Notes under the pieces: model-generated | Told to the model about the DNA's origin: nothing | What the model saw: the letters and a program-made list of their open reading frames with translations, nothing else | Databases searched by the model: none | In this document: piece after piece, positions 50,692 to 61,512 of the stretch | Layout of the letters: every line of letters starts with the position of its first letter | Position numbering within the stretch: position 1 is the stretch's first letter | Origin: a bacterium | Lineage (GTDB): Bacteria > Electryoneota > RPQS01 | Length of the DNA: 64,000 nt | Assembly (NCBI GenBank): GCA_036504735.1 | Contig: DASXUQ010000009.1 | Location: 167,204 to 231,203 of the forward strand | Direction: 5' to 3' | Position numbers and translations under genes: made by a program

Positions 50692-52854
50692 CTATTTCAG
50701 CACAATCATCTTGCGGCTTTGAATCTCTGTGCCGCTTTGCAAGCGATAGAAGTAAATTCCTGATGGCAGCTTGGATGCATCAAAGGTTGCGTTATGTACT
50801 CCCGCCGGAAGAACATCATTCATGAGCTGCGCCACTTCCTTCCCCAGCAGATCGTATACCTTGAGAGATGTCTTCCCCGCCCGCGCCAGATCGAAACGGA
50901 TTTCGGTCGTGGGGTTGAAAGGGTTGGGGTAGTTGCAAAGATGGATAGAAGACGGTGGTGCAGCATGGGACCCCTCAGAGAATGCCGGCGCATCATAATG
51001 CAACACGCAGCCACCAGTGCCTACCGCCCATATATTCTCCGGACCGGCGGCGACGAAATTGTAGCGAAAATCTCCACCCGGAAAATCCACATGCTCCCAA
51101 AATGTTCCTTCGTCGGTGGTGTGTTCCACACCATCCCTGGCATAGATATTTCCCAACGACCAGCCCTCGCTACGCGAACAGAAATACGGGTATAGAGGAT
51201 CTTCGGTGCGCTCCCAAGTGTCGCCCCCATTCGTGGTTCGTATGACATACCCGTACCCCAACTGCTGATCGGCTACGGTTACCCAACAATAGGCAGAGTC
51301 GAGGGCAAAGAAACCCGCAGGAAAACGGTATTGGCCGAACACTACCGAATCCCAAGAGATACCACCATTGCGGGTGCGGAACAGACTGTCGGTCATCACC
51401 CATCCGTGCCGGCGATCGACAAACTGCAACCGGGATAGGCTGGCGTGCGTCCATCGTCGTTGCGGCATCCATGTCTGTCCACCGTTAGTGGTGCGCAACA
51501 CCGTAGTGGTATCGCCCAAGGTTAAGCCGAACCATCCATAAAGCGAATCGGTGACACTCAATCTGTCGCCATACGAGAGCGGCTGTCCGGCGCGCATCTG
51601 AGCCCACGTCGCGCCGCCATCTACCGTCTTCAAAATCGCGCCATCACCGACGACGATCCAGCCGTGCAAGCTGTCTGTGAAGGTTATACCGCCCATCCCG
51701 TGGACGGTATCGTTCACGGTTTGAGTATTCCACTCCTGTCCCCCGTTCGTGGTGTACAGTAGGTTAGGACCGGCGGCGATCCAGCCGTGACGTGCATCGG
51801 AAAAGCACATCTCCGGAATGCCATCACACAGCACGAGCCCCCCGCAGGCCCTGCTCCAATGCGTACCGCTGTCTACAGAGGCCAGGATTGTGCCTCCTTC
51901 CGCTACCGCGAACACGCGGCCGTTACCGTCCGTCCAACCGCCATTTAGCGAACCGACGTTCAACAGCGTATCCGGGGACGCTATCCATGTTATGCCACCG
52001 TCCGTCGTACGGCTCGTGAACCGGTTCCCGAAAGACCATCCGTGCCACTCGTCGGTAAAGAGCAGAGTTTTCCCGTAACTATAATCATCGTGCAGTTGGG
52101 ACCAGGTAACGCCGCCATCTGTGGTGCGGTACATCGCCAAGCCAAAAAGCGGCACGGTCGCCCAGCCGAGTAACGGGCTGGCAAATTCAAATCCGCTTAC
52201 ATTGTAGAAAGGTGTATCGGGAATGATATGCGAGCACATCCAAGTCTGGCCACCATCGGTCGTGCGAAGCACATTCGGGCCGCCGACAATCCACCCGTTC
52301 TGACTATCGACAAACTTGAGATGGCGGGCGCGGACCATGCTGTCCAGAGGTGTGGATGCCCACGTGTCACCACTGTCGGTAGTTCTCCACAGCACGCCCG
52401 TCGGAACCTCGATGCTGGCATAGCCGACCATAAAGCCAATAGCCGGCGTGGGGAAGGCTATGGCAGAGGGAAAGCCGTCCGCAGAAATTGAGGTCTGCTC
52501 CTCCCAGCTCTCACCGCCATCAGTGGTGCGGAAGACTGCCGAGGAAAAATCGAAAAAGGCAATCCCACGGATACCGATGGCCCAGCCGTGCAGCGAGTCC
52601 GCAAAGACGATCTGTTGCACATTGGCCCAGCGCGGCAGAATTCCAGAGTAATCATTCCAAGTCAGGCCGCTGTCAGTGGTGTGCAACAGGGTGCCGCCCG
52701 AGCCAGCCGCCCAGCCACTGCCTGTGCCGTTGAAGGTGACGCTGTTCAGGGTATTGCCCGTCAGCGCCGGACGCTGCCATTCCCAGACTTGTGCGCTCAG
52801 GCTCGGAGTGATGGCCAGCAGCCCAAGCAGCAGAACGAGGTGAAAGTACTTCAT
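50692..52854 (-). CDS. Secreted Ycf48/BNR-repeat beta-propeller with T9SS tail
   Basis: This 720-residue protein has a signal peptide (YFHLVLLLGLLAITPSLSA), about ten propeller repeats of the type GWAVG-xxG-xxL-xTTDGGxTW (for example HTTDSGLTWNDY, RTTDGGESWEEQ, KTVDGGATWAQM) and a sorting tail with CNYPNPFNPTTEI and RKMIVLK. It resembles Ycf48/HCF136 and sortilin-like propellers; its ligand is unknown. ATG 52854 with GGAGG 5 nt upstream is the true start; a long upstream in-frame extension to 53037 precedes the signal peptide and is not real. It lies 52 bp upstream of the aspartic protease gene, so it heads a possible four-gene transcript. Confidence 0.87.
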   Translation of the reverse strand: MKYFHLVLLLGLLAITPSLSAQVWEWQRPALTGNTLNSVTFNGTGSGWAAGSGGTLLHTTDSGLTWNDYSGILPRWANVQQIVFADSLHGWAIGIRGIAFFDFSSAVFRTTDGGESWEEQTSISADGFPSAIAFPTPAIGFMVGYASIEVPTGVLWRTTDSGDTWASTPLDSMVRARHLKFVDSQNGWIVGGPNVLRTTDGGQTWMCSHIIPDTPFYNVSGFEFASPLLGWATVPLFGLAMYRTTDGGVTWSQLHDDYSYGKTLLFTDEWHGWSFGNRFTSRTTDGGITWIASPDTLLNVGSLNGGWTDGNGRVFAVAEGGTILASVDSGTHWSRACGGLVLCDGIPEMCFSDARHGWIAAGPNLLYTTNGGQEWNTQTVNDTVHGMGGITFTDSLHGWIVVGDGAILKTVDGGATWAQMRAGQPLSYGDRLSVTDSLYGWFGLTLGDTTTVLRTTNGGQTWMPQRRWTHASLSRLQFVDRRHGWVMTDSLFRTRNGGISWDSVVFGQYRFPAGFFALDSAYCWVTVADQQLGYGYVIRTTNGGDTWERTEDPLYPYFCSRSEGWSLGNIYARDGVEHTTDEGTFWEHVDFPGGDFRYNFVAAGPENIWAVGTGGCVLHYDAPAFSEGSHAAPPSSIHLCNYPNPFNPTTEIRFDLARAGKTSLKVYDLLGKEVAQLMNDVLPAGVHNATFDASKLPSGIYFYRLQSGTEIQSRKMIVLK

Positions 52855-53300
52855 GGTGCCCTCCAATTGCGTGTACGAAAGTGGTCTTGATCTGCAATTA
52901 CCAGTCGGTGTTTCTCGGTAGCCGAGACAGATCGGAATCGCAGATGCCTGATTCACGATTTGCCCTGGCGGCAGAGAATCTCCTTCACTTCCGGCTCTTT
53001 CCCACCATCCGGGAAAGAGCAATTGTAATGCGAGCAACAGGGCCAGGTGATCTCAGTGCCGTATCTCGAAAGGTTGTTTTGGTTGTGGTGATCTGACCCT
53101 TTCCGATAGTTGACGGCCGGAGGGCGGCGCAGCCGTATGTTTGAGTCCGAAGTGTATCGGGCGATGTGCGAAAGCCACCACTGTAATCATCAGCGTGATG
53201 AGCAGCCGGAGTCCACGCATGAGCCGTCGCCTCCAAACTGCGGAAGTTCTCTTACCGGATCGTCAGGTGGTGCTATCGGCCCCTACCCATATTTCATCGC
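52855..53300. other. Intergenic region upstream of the Ycf48-like gene
   Basis: About 445 bp with no supported gene. It should contain the promoter of the 50.7-52.9 kb gene. No known RNA motif or repeat family member is seen. Confidence 0.45.
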
Positions 53301-54191
53301 TCATAGCTCGATGGAGATCAAGCCGTTCTTATAATCGAGGGTGAGGCGGGCATTGCGGAAGAAGGCGTTGCCGAGCGCACCATCCCACAGATCGGTCCCC
53401 TGGCTGCTCCAGCCCTCGCGGGTGAATTCGACGGCGGCGGCATTGAAGCGCATCTCCTCGATCTGCACCGTGGCGCGATGGCCGCGCAGAATATCGGTTT
53501 CCTCGCTCTCGCCGTGCAGCACCGAGTCGGCGCGGATGTTGGCGCCGTAGTTGTCCAGCCCGAGGGCCGCCACTGTGGCCGGAAAGAGCAGAAAGGAAAA
53601 GCTGGAACCGGTGTCGATGCCCGCGTCGAGGGGCGTGCCATCCACGGTGAGGTCGTGGATGAGGGGTGTGGTCTCGCCTTCAATCATCATCATGGGCACG
53701 GTCACGCCATTGCGGCCCGGATCCACATCCGGACGGTCATCATAGAGCCGCACCACGTGGCGGCGGTAGTCGATCTGCACGATGCGATTCTGGAAAAAAC
53801 TGTAGCCCAGCACTCCGTGCAGCGGCAGACCGATGTAGCGCGAGGACAGGCTGAGGTCCACCGTCATTGCCGGGATACTGTCGATATACACTCCACCGAC
53901 ATTCAGATGGCGCAGGGGCGCCACATAATCCAGCGAATTGCTGCGGGACTCGTCACCGGGGGCATGGCGCGCGGGACGGACAATCAGGCCGCGAGCCTGC
54001 GCAGTGGTCAGATCGACCAGCGAGGGGTTAGCCCCGGTGTCGAGCTGAAAGTTCAGAGTATCCCCTTCGATCACCACCGGGAGAATGATCTGGTTCATCA
54101 CCCAGCGAAAGGGGATCTCGGCAACGGGGTCTGCGGCGAAGAGTCCTCCACAGCAGAATAGCAGCGCGAGGAAAAGCACAACCGTTTTCAT
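53301..54191 (-). CDS. Secreted retropepsin-like aspartic protease (paralogue B)
   Basis: This 296-residue protein has a signal peptide (MKTVVLFLALLFCCGGLFAA), a first catalytic motif FQLDTGANPSLVD (Asp51), the central HGVLGYSFFQNRIVQIDYRRH shared with paralogue A, and a second DTG in GIDTGSSFSFLL (Asp193). It is a two-lobed clan AA protease, probably periplasmic. ATG 54191 is chosen for the signal peptide; an earlier ATG at 54245 lies within a word-repeat region and the RBS is weak for both. It is the first gene of the minus-strand run down to 48.8 kb. Confidence 0.82.
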   Translation of the reverse strand: MKTVVLFLALLFCCGGLFAADPVAEIPFRWVMNQIILPVVIEGDTLNFQLDTGANPSLVDLTTAQARGLIVRPARHAPGDESRSNSLDYVAPLRHLNVGGVYIDSIPAMTVDLSLSSRYIGLPLHGVLGYSFFQNRIVQIDYRRHVVRLYDDRPDVDPGRNGVTVPMMMIEGETTPLIHDLTVDGTPLDAGIDTGSSFSFLLFPATVAALGLDNYGANIRADSVLHGESEETDILRGHRATVQIEEMRFNAAAVEFTREGWSSQGTDLWDGALGNAFFRNARLTLDYKNGLISIEL

Positions 54192-54560
54192 GGAAATCAG
54201 AGCATAGGAGGTTTGAAACAGGAAAGAAGAGGTTCTTCTGGACATCTCTTCGGCAAGACCGCACGAAGGGTCCCGCTTCTATTTCCTATCGCTTTGCGCC
54301 GATTTAGTTCCCCTGTTGCTGCCGCTTAGTCGTCCGGCGGGGTAGACGGGCACGACATGTCCGGCGAAACCGTGATCTCGCTCTGCGGATCGTGCTTCTA
54401 CGGCCGATTGCGTGCCTGAACCGAGGGTCATGCTGCCCTTTGGGCTGACGGCCAGAGGCCGCCGCTAGGGATCAATTCGGAAGGGACCGCGCGGTCTTCC
54501 GCGCTGTCCCCCCGCCGGTAGGCGGCCTTGGGATCCAACGCCCCGCGTTGGGTGCAGGGG
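54192..54560. repeat. Large mosaic repeat (inverted) between protease and gyrA
   Basis: The core 54343-54572 is the longest member of the mosaic family, in inverse orientation: GGCACGACATGTCCGGCGAAA-like block, TGATCTCGCTCTGCGGATCG, GCCGCCGCTAGGGATCAAT, CGGAAGGGACCGCGCGG and GTGCAGGGGTTACCCCTGC. The last hairpin overlaps the very 3' end of gyrA. The part next to 54191 contains GAAACAGGAAAG words. Confidence 0.75.
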
Positions 54561-57059
<2,499 letters not shown>

Positions 57060-57223
57060 TGCGTTTCTTTATTGGTGAAAAACAAAAATCGAAAAATCAA
57101 ATCCCCCGGCGGCCTATGCCACCTCAATCGTCGTATCAATCGCCCCTAGCGGCGGCCTCCGGCCGTCAGGACGAAGTCCGGCACAAAGTCCCGATTCCGG
57201 TTAGGCGAATGCGCGGTTCCATG
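57060..57223. repeat. AT-word and mosaic repeat between gyrA and hepT
   Basis: GAAAAACAAAAATCGAAAAATC (57077-57098) belongs to the AAAAATCG word family also seen at 59050-59150, 59887-59970 and 62039-62083. 57137-57175 has CCCCTAGCGGCGGCCTCCGGCCG from the mosaic family. Confidence 0.55.
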
Positions 57224-57565
57224 TCAGGGTTTTTCCGGCGGGACAAGCGGCTCAAGCAGCCGAATGAGTTCGGGTATCGCCTGTTGGGCGGCTTTCCACA
57301 CCATCTCATAGTTGACGAGCTTGTATCCGTGAATCATCCGGTGACGCATGCCAATGATATTGCTCCACGGAATTTCCGGGTGCCGCTTTTGAAAGGCGTC
57401 CGAGACATGATTTGCGGCTTCGCCGATATTGGAAATCTGGAGAACTACAGAGTCGCGCTTCTCCCGGTCGGCCAGGAATTCCTCCCACGTGACTCCCTTG
57501 GCGGACTCCACGACATACCCTGCATATTCCAACATGTAAAGCAGGAGCGTTTCGTCATGCGCCAT
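57224..57565 (-). CDS. hepT: HepT-like ribonuclease toxin (DUF86)
   Basis: This 113-residue all-helical protein of the HEPN fold has the RNase motif R-x4-H-x-Y at Arg74-His79-Tyr81 (RHRMIHGY). HepT toxins cleave RNA and are neutralised when the MntA partner adds AMP groups to the Tyr of this motif. It overlaps the MntA-like gene by 11 bp on the same strand, the usual antitoxin-first order. The set of conserved residues (ISNIGEAANHVS, IIGMRHRMIHGY) is complete, so it is probably functional. Confidence 0.9.
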   Translation of the reverse strand: MAHDETLLLYMLEYAGYVVESAKGVTWEEFLADREKRDSVVLQISNIGEAANHVSDAFQKRHPEIPWSNIIGMRHRMIHGYKLVNYEMVWKAAQQAIPELIRLLEPLVPPEKP

Positions 57566-57866
57566 AATAGGTCCTCAGATTGCTCAGAATATTTCTGCGC
57601 AAGATGTAATTCTTGCTTCGCTCAAGTGCGGGACGGGTCACGACGTCTACGTCCCGCCCCACAATCTGCGCGAGTTCATTTTCCAGATCCACCATGTCAA
57701 AAATCGTCCACGGCGCATCGTCGGAGAACTTCACCATCACATCCACGTCGCTGTCGGGGCGGAAGTCCTCAGTGAGCACGCTGCCGAACAGAGAAAACTC
57801 CACGATCTTCCATTTCTGGCAGAAGGCGGCGATCTTCTCTTTGTCTATGGGGATGCGGGGTTCCAT
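57555..57866 (-). CDS. mntA: MntA-like minimal nucleotidyltransferase antitoxin
   Basis: This 103-residue protein has the pol-beta nucleotidyltransferase signature GS-x10-DxD: Gly28-Ser29 and Asp40-x-Asp42 in LFGSVLTEDFRPDSDVDVMV, plus a later acidic DVDVV segment (likely third carboxylate). It transfers AMP to HepT and so blocks it. It is the first gene of the two-gene operon, with the toxin overlapping its 3' end. The conserved basic end RRNILSNLRTYYG is near the overlap. Confidence 0.9.
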   Translation of the reverse strand: MEPRIPIDKEKIAAFCQKWKIVEFSLFGSVLTEDFRPDSDVDVMVKFSDDAPWTIFDMVDLENELAQIVGRDVDVVTRPALERSKNYILRRNILSNLRTYYGA

Positions 57867-57892
57867 TTGGGATACGGGTTTATTTCACACCC

Positions 57893-57945
57893 TGCCCTAT
57901 GGGCAGGGCCACGGGTGCAGGGGTCACCCCTGCTGCTCCCGGCAG
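57893..57945. repeat. Hairpin pair of the mosaic family
   Basis: CCCTGCCCTATGGGCAGGG and GGTGCAGGGGTCACCCCTGC are adjacent hairpins that overlap the end of the DinB gene by some 20 bp and lie just upstream of the toxin-antitoxin pair. Confidence 0.65.
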
Positions 57946-58391
57946 AACCAGATGTAATCGGTGATGACGGGTTCGAGGCCGGCGGCGCGCAGGTCGGTGG
58001 AGATTTGCGCGCGGTGGTGGATCGAATGGCCGTGGAGCTGGGTGAGAATGTCCACGATGCGCAGCGTGACCGGGCCGTTGGGAGACGGGAAGGTCAGCGT
58101 CTGCCTGTCCAGCGGATCCGGCAGCGCCGCCAGATACCGCGCCCAGTGCTGCGCGCTCTGCTCGTTTCGGGTCAGGCACTCTTCAACCGAGAGCTGGGGA
58201 AACCATTCGAACCGCCGGAAGTCGACCGCTTCACCGGCCAGCCGCTGCTCCCAGAAACCGTGAGCCGCCATAATGTGCGGACACAGTTCGGCGGTGCGCG
58301 AAGGCACGGACGGCGCGGCTTGCAGTGCGGTCAACAGCTTATGATTGGCCCACTGCTCGTGGGCAAAGAGTTTTTGCAGATAGGCGCGCAT
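57924..58391 (-). CDS. DinB-family protein (first)
   Basis: This 155-residue four-helix-bundle protein has the DinB/YfiT pattern: MRAYLQKLFAHEQWANHKLL at the start, CPHIMAAHGFWEQRLAG with the first His, and LTQLHGHSIHHRAQISTDL with the two later His of the metal triad. Many relatives are thiol-dependent transferases; the reaction is unknown here. The longer frame to 58502 would overlap the next gene by 100 bp and is not real; ATG 58391 leaves 10 bp between the two genes. It is co-transcribed with the DUF1572-like gene. Confidence 0.85.
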   Translation of the reverse strand: MRAYLQKLFAHEQWANHKLLTALQAAPSVPSRTAELCPHIMAAHGFWEQRLAGEAVDFRRFEWFPQLSVEECLTRNEQSAQHWARYLAALPDPLDRQTLTFPSPNGPVTLRIVDILTQLHGHSIHHRAQISTDLRAAGLEPVITDYIWFCREQQG

Positions 58392-58401
58392 GGGACTTTT
58401 G

Positions 58402-58911
58402 TTACAGGCGCTGCGGCTGGACCTCAAGATGCGCGTACCAGGGGAAGCGCGCCTGCTTGATAGCCTTGACAATATAGATGATCTGGCCGGCGTGGTAGGC
58501 AAAGTGCTCGACCACGTGGTAAATATCCTTCAGCAGCGTGACCTTGTTCCCCTGAATCACGCGTTCCTCGGTGAGCAGTTTGGGATCGAGCGTCGCCACC
58601 ACGTGGAAGGCTTCCAGCACGGTGGTTTCGAGATTGTTCAGCAGCATGGCCTTGGAGATGCCGCCGTGGGCGGTGAACTCCTTGGGACGATTGCGCTCAT
58701 CGGGACGGCCACCCACGCCGGAAAGAATGTGCTGCCGCACGTTTCCAGTCAGGTGCATCAGCAGATTGCCAACACTGTTGGTGGACTCGTTTTCCTTCGC
58801 CCAAAGTTCGTCTTCGGACAGAAGCGCTACCGCTTCCTTGATCTTCGGCAGATACTGGTCGCGCAGGGTGCTTGCCGACACGGCCAGAAACTGACGTTCC
58901 ATAGACTCCAT
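58402..58911 (-). CDS. DinB-superfamily protein (DUF1572-like)
   Basis: This 169-residue protein has another DinB fold: SVGNLLMHLTGNVRQHILSGVGG with the first His, and IYHVVEHFAYHAGQIIYI with HxxxH for the metal. DUF1572 proteins are putative metal-dependent enzymes of unknown substrate. ATG 58911 has AAAGG 8 nt upstream; GTG 58920 and ATG 58902 are alternatives. It is the first gene of a pair with another DinB protein, and a third DinB-fold gene lies 2.6 kb away. Confidence 0.87.
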   Translation of the reverse strand: MESMERQFLAVSASTLRDQYLPKIKEAVALLSEDELWAKENESTNSVGNLLMHLTGNVRQHILSGVGGRPDERNRPKEFTAHGGISKAMLLNNLETTVLEAFHVVATLDPKLLTEERVIQGNKVTLLKDIYHVVEHFAYHAGQIIYIVKAIKQARFPWYAHLEVQPQRL

Positions 58912-59049
58912 GACTATCACCTTTCATGTTCCGCGTTGCAGACGCGAAATGTATGATTTATGCAGAGCCAGCCGGAAAAAGCATAAGCCTTTCCCGCCAT
59001 TCCAGTCTGCTTATTAAACGCATGTATCAAAGAATCGAACCAAGCGGAA

Positions 59050-59150
59050 GGCGAAATGAAAAACTCAAAATCAAAAGTCAAAGAGCCTGATAATCCTTCT
59101 CGGTCACTTTTATCATTTTTAATTTTTAGTTTTTCGTTTTCTCTTAGTAG
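59050..59150. repeat. AT-rich long inverted repeat
   Basis: Left arm: GAAAAACTCAAAATCAAAAG; right arm: CACTTTTATC followed by TTTTTAATTTTTAGTTTTTC. They pair imperfectly over about 35 bases and can close the minus-strand transcript of the gene ending at 59144. Confidence 0.6.
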
Positions 59151-59458
59151 TTGAACTCGTCCTTCTTTTCCTTGGAGGACGGGGCGGCGAAGCGGAAGTT
59201 GGTGTAGAGTTCCTTGCCGTCGATGTCGGCATAGACGCCGATGGAGCCCTTGTCGCCGGGGGAAACTTCAAGCAGCCGCTCGAAGGCCACTTCAGCGGCG
59301 CGGATCATGTTGCCGTAGCCCTTGCGCTCCAACAGGTGCCGCAAGTGGGCCAGGATCTGCTGCTTGTTTTTGGACTTGGCAATCGCCTCCATGTAGGCGT
59401 CCCAGTTCACATCTTCCACCGGCTGCCAGCCCGGCTTGATTTTCGGTTTATCGTCCAT
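59144..59458 (-). CDS. Hypothetical protein (104 aa)
   Basis: A small soluble protein with a helical N-terminal half (WDAYMEAIAKSKNKQQILAHLRHLLERKGYG) and a C-terminal half with beta character (GSIGVYADIDGKELYTNFRF) and a charged end, SSKEKKDEFNY. No family is recognised. It reads well as protein (few rare residues, balanced composition) and has a good start MDDKPKIKPG, so it is likely real. Single gene between repeat regions. Confidence 0.65.
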   Translation of the reverse strand: MDDKPKIKPGWQPVEDVNWDAYMEAIAKSKNKQQILAHLRHLLERKGYGNMIRAAEVAFERLLEVSPGDKGSIGVYADIDGKELYTNFRFAAPSSKEKKDEFNY

Positions 59459-59523
59459 AAAGGATCCTGCGTTTCCCGGTAATTAAGCCCATGTTTCGCA
59501 TGGACACGGCAAGCCATGTCCCT

Positions 59524-59562
59524 ACTTCATCCTTCATCCTTCCGCCGTCATCCTTTCTTCCG
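59524..59562. repeat. TTCATCC word repeat
   Basis: CTTCATCCTTCATCCTTCCGCC occurs here and at 61483-61508 (TTTCATCCTTCATCCTTCCG), each time just after the stop of a minus-strand gene. Confidence 0.6.
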
Positions 59563-59886
59563 TCGCGCTTCCGGAAAGTCCCGGTAGAGCGCGGTGGAGA
59601 CATTCCGCACGGCATCGCTCAGCGGCTTGTGGAACGCCAGAACCTCCTCGCCGCCCTCGGAGAGCAGGGCAAAGGCGCGGTTCATCTGCGCGATGCTGGC
59701 AAAGTCGACGGTGATCTGGAACTCGCCTAAAAGCGGCGGCGAGATGACAAACTTGCGGCGCGTGATGTAGTAGCCTTCGATCAGTTCGCGCTCATGCAGA
59801 TAGCTCAGAAACTCGCGGACGCTTTCACAGAACTGGAGAACATTCTGCCCCGCCTTGAGATTACACCAGATGTGAAAGTGATTCAT
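59548..59886 (-). CDS. Conserved hypothetical protein, tandem paralogue 1
   Basis: This 112-residue protein is clearly related to the next gene: both start with an HIWC(N/D)LK block, contain YxITRRKFxxSPPxLG(E/D)FxI, and end in (T/S)ALYRDFP. The alpha/beta pattern with aromatic residues recalls dimeric ferredoxin-like (NIPSNAP/DUF6614-type) proteins, a guess from pattern only. Function unknown. The 65-bp gap to paralogue 2 is filled by AT-rich word repeat. Confidence 0.7.
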   Translation of the reverse strand: MNHFHIWCNLKAGQNVLQFCESVREFLSYLHERELIEGYYITRRKFVISPPLLGEFQITVDFASIAQMNRAFALLSEGGEEVLAFHKPLSDAVRNVSTALYRDFPEARRKKG

Positions 59887-59951
59887 GCAGAACTAAATCA
59901 AAAATGAAAAATTGGAAACCATAAATGACGATGCTGAAGACGTGGGACTTT

Positions 59952-60293
59952 TTAGTTTTTCATTTCTCTTTCCCCGTCCGGAAAGTCGCGGTACAAAGCC
60001 GTGGTAAGATGGGTGGCCATGCTGTAGACGGGGCGGTGCAGCTCTTCGATCCTGCCGCCGCGCGTGGCTACCAGCGCAAAGGCATCATCCAGCCGTCCAA
60101 GATTCTCGCATTCCACCATGATGTGAAAATCCCCCAGCCCCGGCGGCGAAAACCCGAACTTGCGCCGCGTAATGCGATAACTCTGCACATGCCCCTGCTC
60201 CTTCAGATGCCCGAGGTACGCATGCACCGCGCGTACAAACTCCAGATCCTTCGATCCGTCCTTCAGGTCGCACCAGATGTGGTAGAGGGTCAT
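59952..60293 (-). CDS. Conserved hypothetical protein, tandem paralogue 2
   Basis: This 113-residue protein is the second copy of a tandem pair: MTLYHIWCDLKDGSKDLEF, then SYRITRRKFGFSPPGLGDF, HIMVECENLGRLDDAFALV and LTTALYRDFP. ATG 60293 matches the start of paralogue 1; the earlier start at 60317 adds a leader with no counterpart. It likely forms a ferredoxin-like dimer. Upstream DNA holds a REP-like palindrome. Function unknown. Confidence 0.7.
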   Translation of the reverse strand: MTLYHIWCDLKDGSKDLEFVRAVHAYLGHLKEQGHVQSYRITRRKFGFSPPGLGDFHIMVECENLGRLDDAFALVATRGGRIEELHRPVYSMATHLTTALYRDFPDGEREMKN

Positions 60294-60371
60294 AAGATTA
60301 TCAGTTGAACCGTTCACTCACCATTAACATCACTATGAATTTCGAAACAACACCGGCGCACCCCCACACCT

Positions 60372-60412
60372 TGTCATCCTGAAGGCCGTCTTCGGCCTGA
60401 AGGACCTCGGGC
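60372..60412. repeat. REP-like palindrome
   Basis: TTGTCATCCTGAAGGCCGTC then TTCGGCCTGAAGGACCTCGG is the inverse of the unit at 34739-34781 and 61096-61132. Confidence 0.8.
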
Positions 60413-60488
60413 AAGTCTGCGGTGTTGGCTGCTTGCAGCCGAGCCGTTCGGCAACGCAGTACCCAAACGATCCGATCAAACATGAGAA

Positions 60489-60956
60489 CTATTTTGTTAT
60501 GACTTCTCGCTGTTCAGCTATGATGATTTGATCCTGCATCCTTGCCCGAAATGTGAGAGGAGCTTCCACTTTGGTAAAAGGCTGCTGCGTTCCGCCGGAG
60601 CCTACTACGGTTAGTTTTCCGTAGTTAAACATGCGCCCGAAGATTCCTTGATTGACATGAGCGCCTTCGACTTTGGAGAGGAGAATCTCGATTGTCCGCC
60701 GTCTCAAGAATCCATCTTTCAAGACGACTCTTCGGGTCGTCACGGCAAATTCAGCACTCCGCAATCGAATCGCGTTCGAAATCAACGAGAGCAACGTCAG
60801 CAGTCCACAAAAGAAGATCAGTGGTTGCACTCGAACGAGAATCGCCCATATCCATAGGAGCGCGAAGAGGAGTGAACTTGAGAAGATATACGGTGAGAGC
60901 TTCCCCTTGTAGACCACGGTTTCGTTCGCCGCCAAAGACTGCTCAATATATCCCAT
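60489..60956 (-). CDS. Membrane protein with bacterial PH domain (YdbS-like)
   Basis: This 155-residue protein has two close membrane helices (~27-65; SPYIFSSSLLFALLWIWAIL and QPLIFFCGLLTLLSLISNAI) and a C-terminal bPH2 domain with FAVTTRRVVLKDGFLRRRTIEILLSKVEGAHVNQG and LTVVGSGGTQQPFTKVEAP. This is the standard layout of YdbS/YdbT-type proteins, whose role is poorly known (membrane stress in some Firmicutes). MGYIEQSLAANETVVYKGKL at the start is also typical. Single gene. Confidence 0.88.
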   Translation of the reverse strand: MGYIEQSLAANETVVYKGKLSPYIFSSSLLFALLWIWAILVRVQPLIFFCGLLTLLSLISNAIRLRSAEFAVTTRRVVLKDGFLRRRTIEILLSKVEGAHVNQGIFGRMFNYGKLTVVGSGGTQQPFTKVEAPLTFRARMQDQIIIAEQREVITK

Positions 60957-61095
60957 GATTCGGTCTCCGTTTTTGCTCTCCTCTACGATCAGTCCGTTTC
61001 TGCATCTTCAGATACTTCTATTTCGAACGTAACGCAAAGCCGCGCCAGCTCGATTCCGAAAACCGTGCACAACTCTCCAAGCGCCAACCAGAACC

Positions 61096-61170
61096 CGAGG
61101 TCCTTCAGGCCGAAGCCGGCCTTCAGGATGACAATGTTTGGGTTTGCACTATCGTTGTCAGGGATTCCGT
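61096..61170. repeat. REP-like palindrome and neighbouring hairpin
   Basis: CCGAGGTCCTTCAGGCCGAAG then CCGGCCTTCAGGATGACAA is another member of the family at 34739 and 60372. It is followed by GATTCCGTTCCGAAGACGGAACGGAATGAC, a second palindrome also hinted at near 38350. A minus-strand frame of 75 codons crosses both and is probably not a gene. Confidence 0.8.
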
Positions 61171-61227
61171 TCCGAAGACGGAACGGAATGACAAATCTCT
61201 GTGGAGTCGGCGCCATTCATTGTCCTT

Positions 61228-61395
61228 TCACCGCAGCACAAACATGGCGGTATCGGGCGCGGCGACGGTGCTGTCTTCCGGGGCTTGCTGGGTGGAATCG
61301 GTGTCGTCGGTCTTGGGGTCGGGGCGGCGCTTGGAGTGCGACGAACAGGAAACCAGCAGCAGACCCAGCAACAACACGAGCAAGTACTTCTTCAT
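61228..61395 (-). CDS. Small lipoprotein
   Basis: This 55-residue protein is MKKYLLVLLLGLLLVSCSSH... with a perfect lipobox LVSC (Cys17) and a short mature chain of about 38 residues that is charged and rich in Asp, Thr and Pro. AGGCGAGG precedes ATG 61395. The mature part is too short for a domain; it may be an anchor or envelope-associated peptide. The earlier ATG at 61419 is less likely. Confidence 0.65.
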   Translation of the reverse strand: MKKYLLVLLLGLLLVSCSSHSKRRPDPKTDDTDSTQQAPEDSTVAAPDTAMFVLR

Positions 61396-61512
61396 AAGCC
61401 TCGCCTGAAAGAAAAACAAAAAGCAGAGAGCAGAAAACAGAAACGACGATCATGCGCTTCTGGCCTATTCTCCTCTTTCATCCTTCATCCTTCCGCCTTC
61501 ATCCTTTTGAGG

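Noticed and set aside
60989-61216. Minus-strand frame of 75 codons
   Set aside because: Entirely made of two palindromic repeats; no independent evidence.
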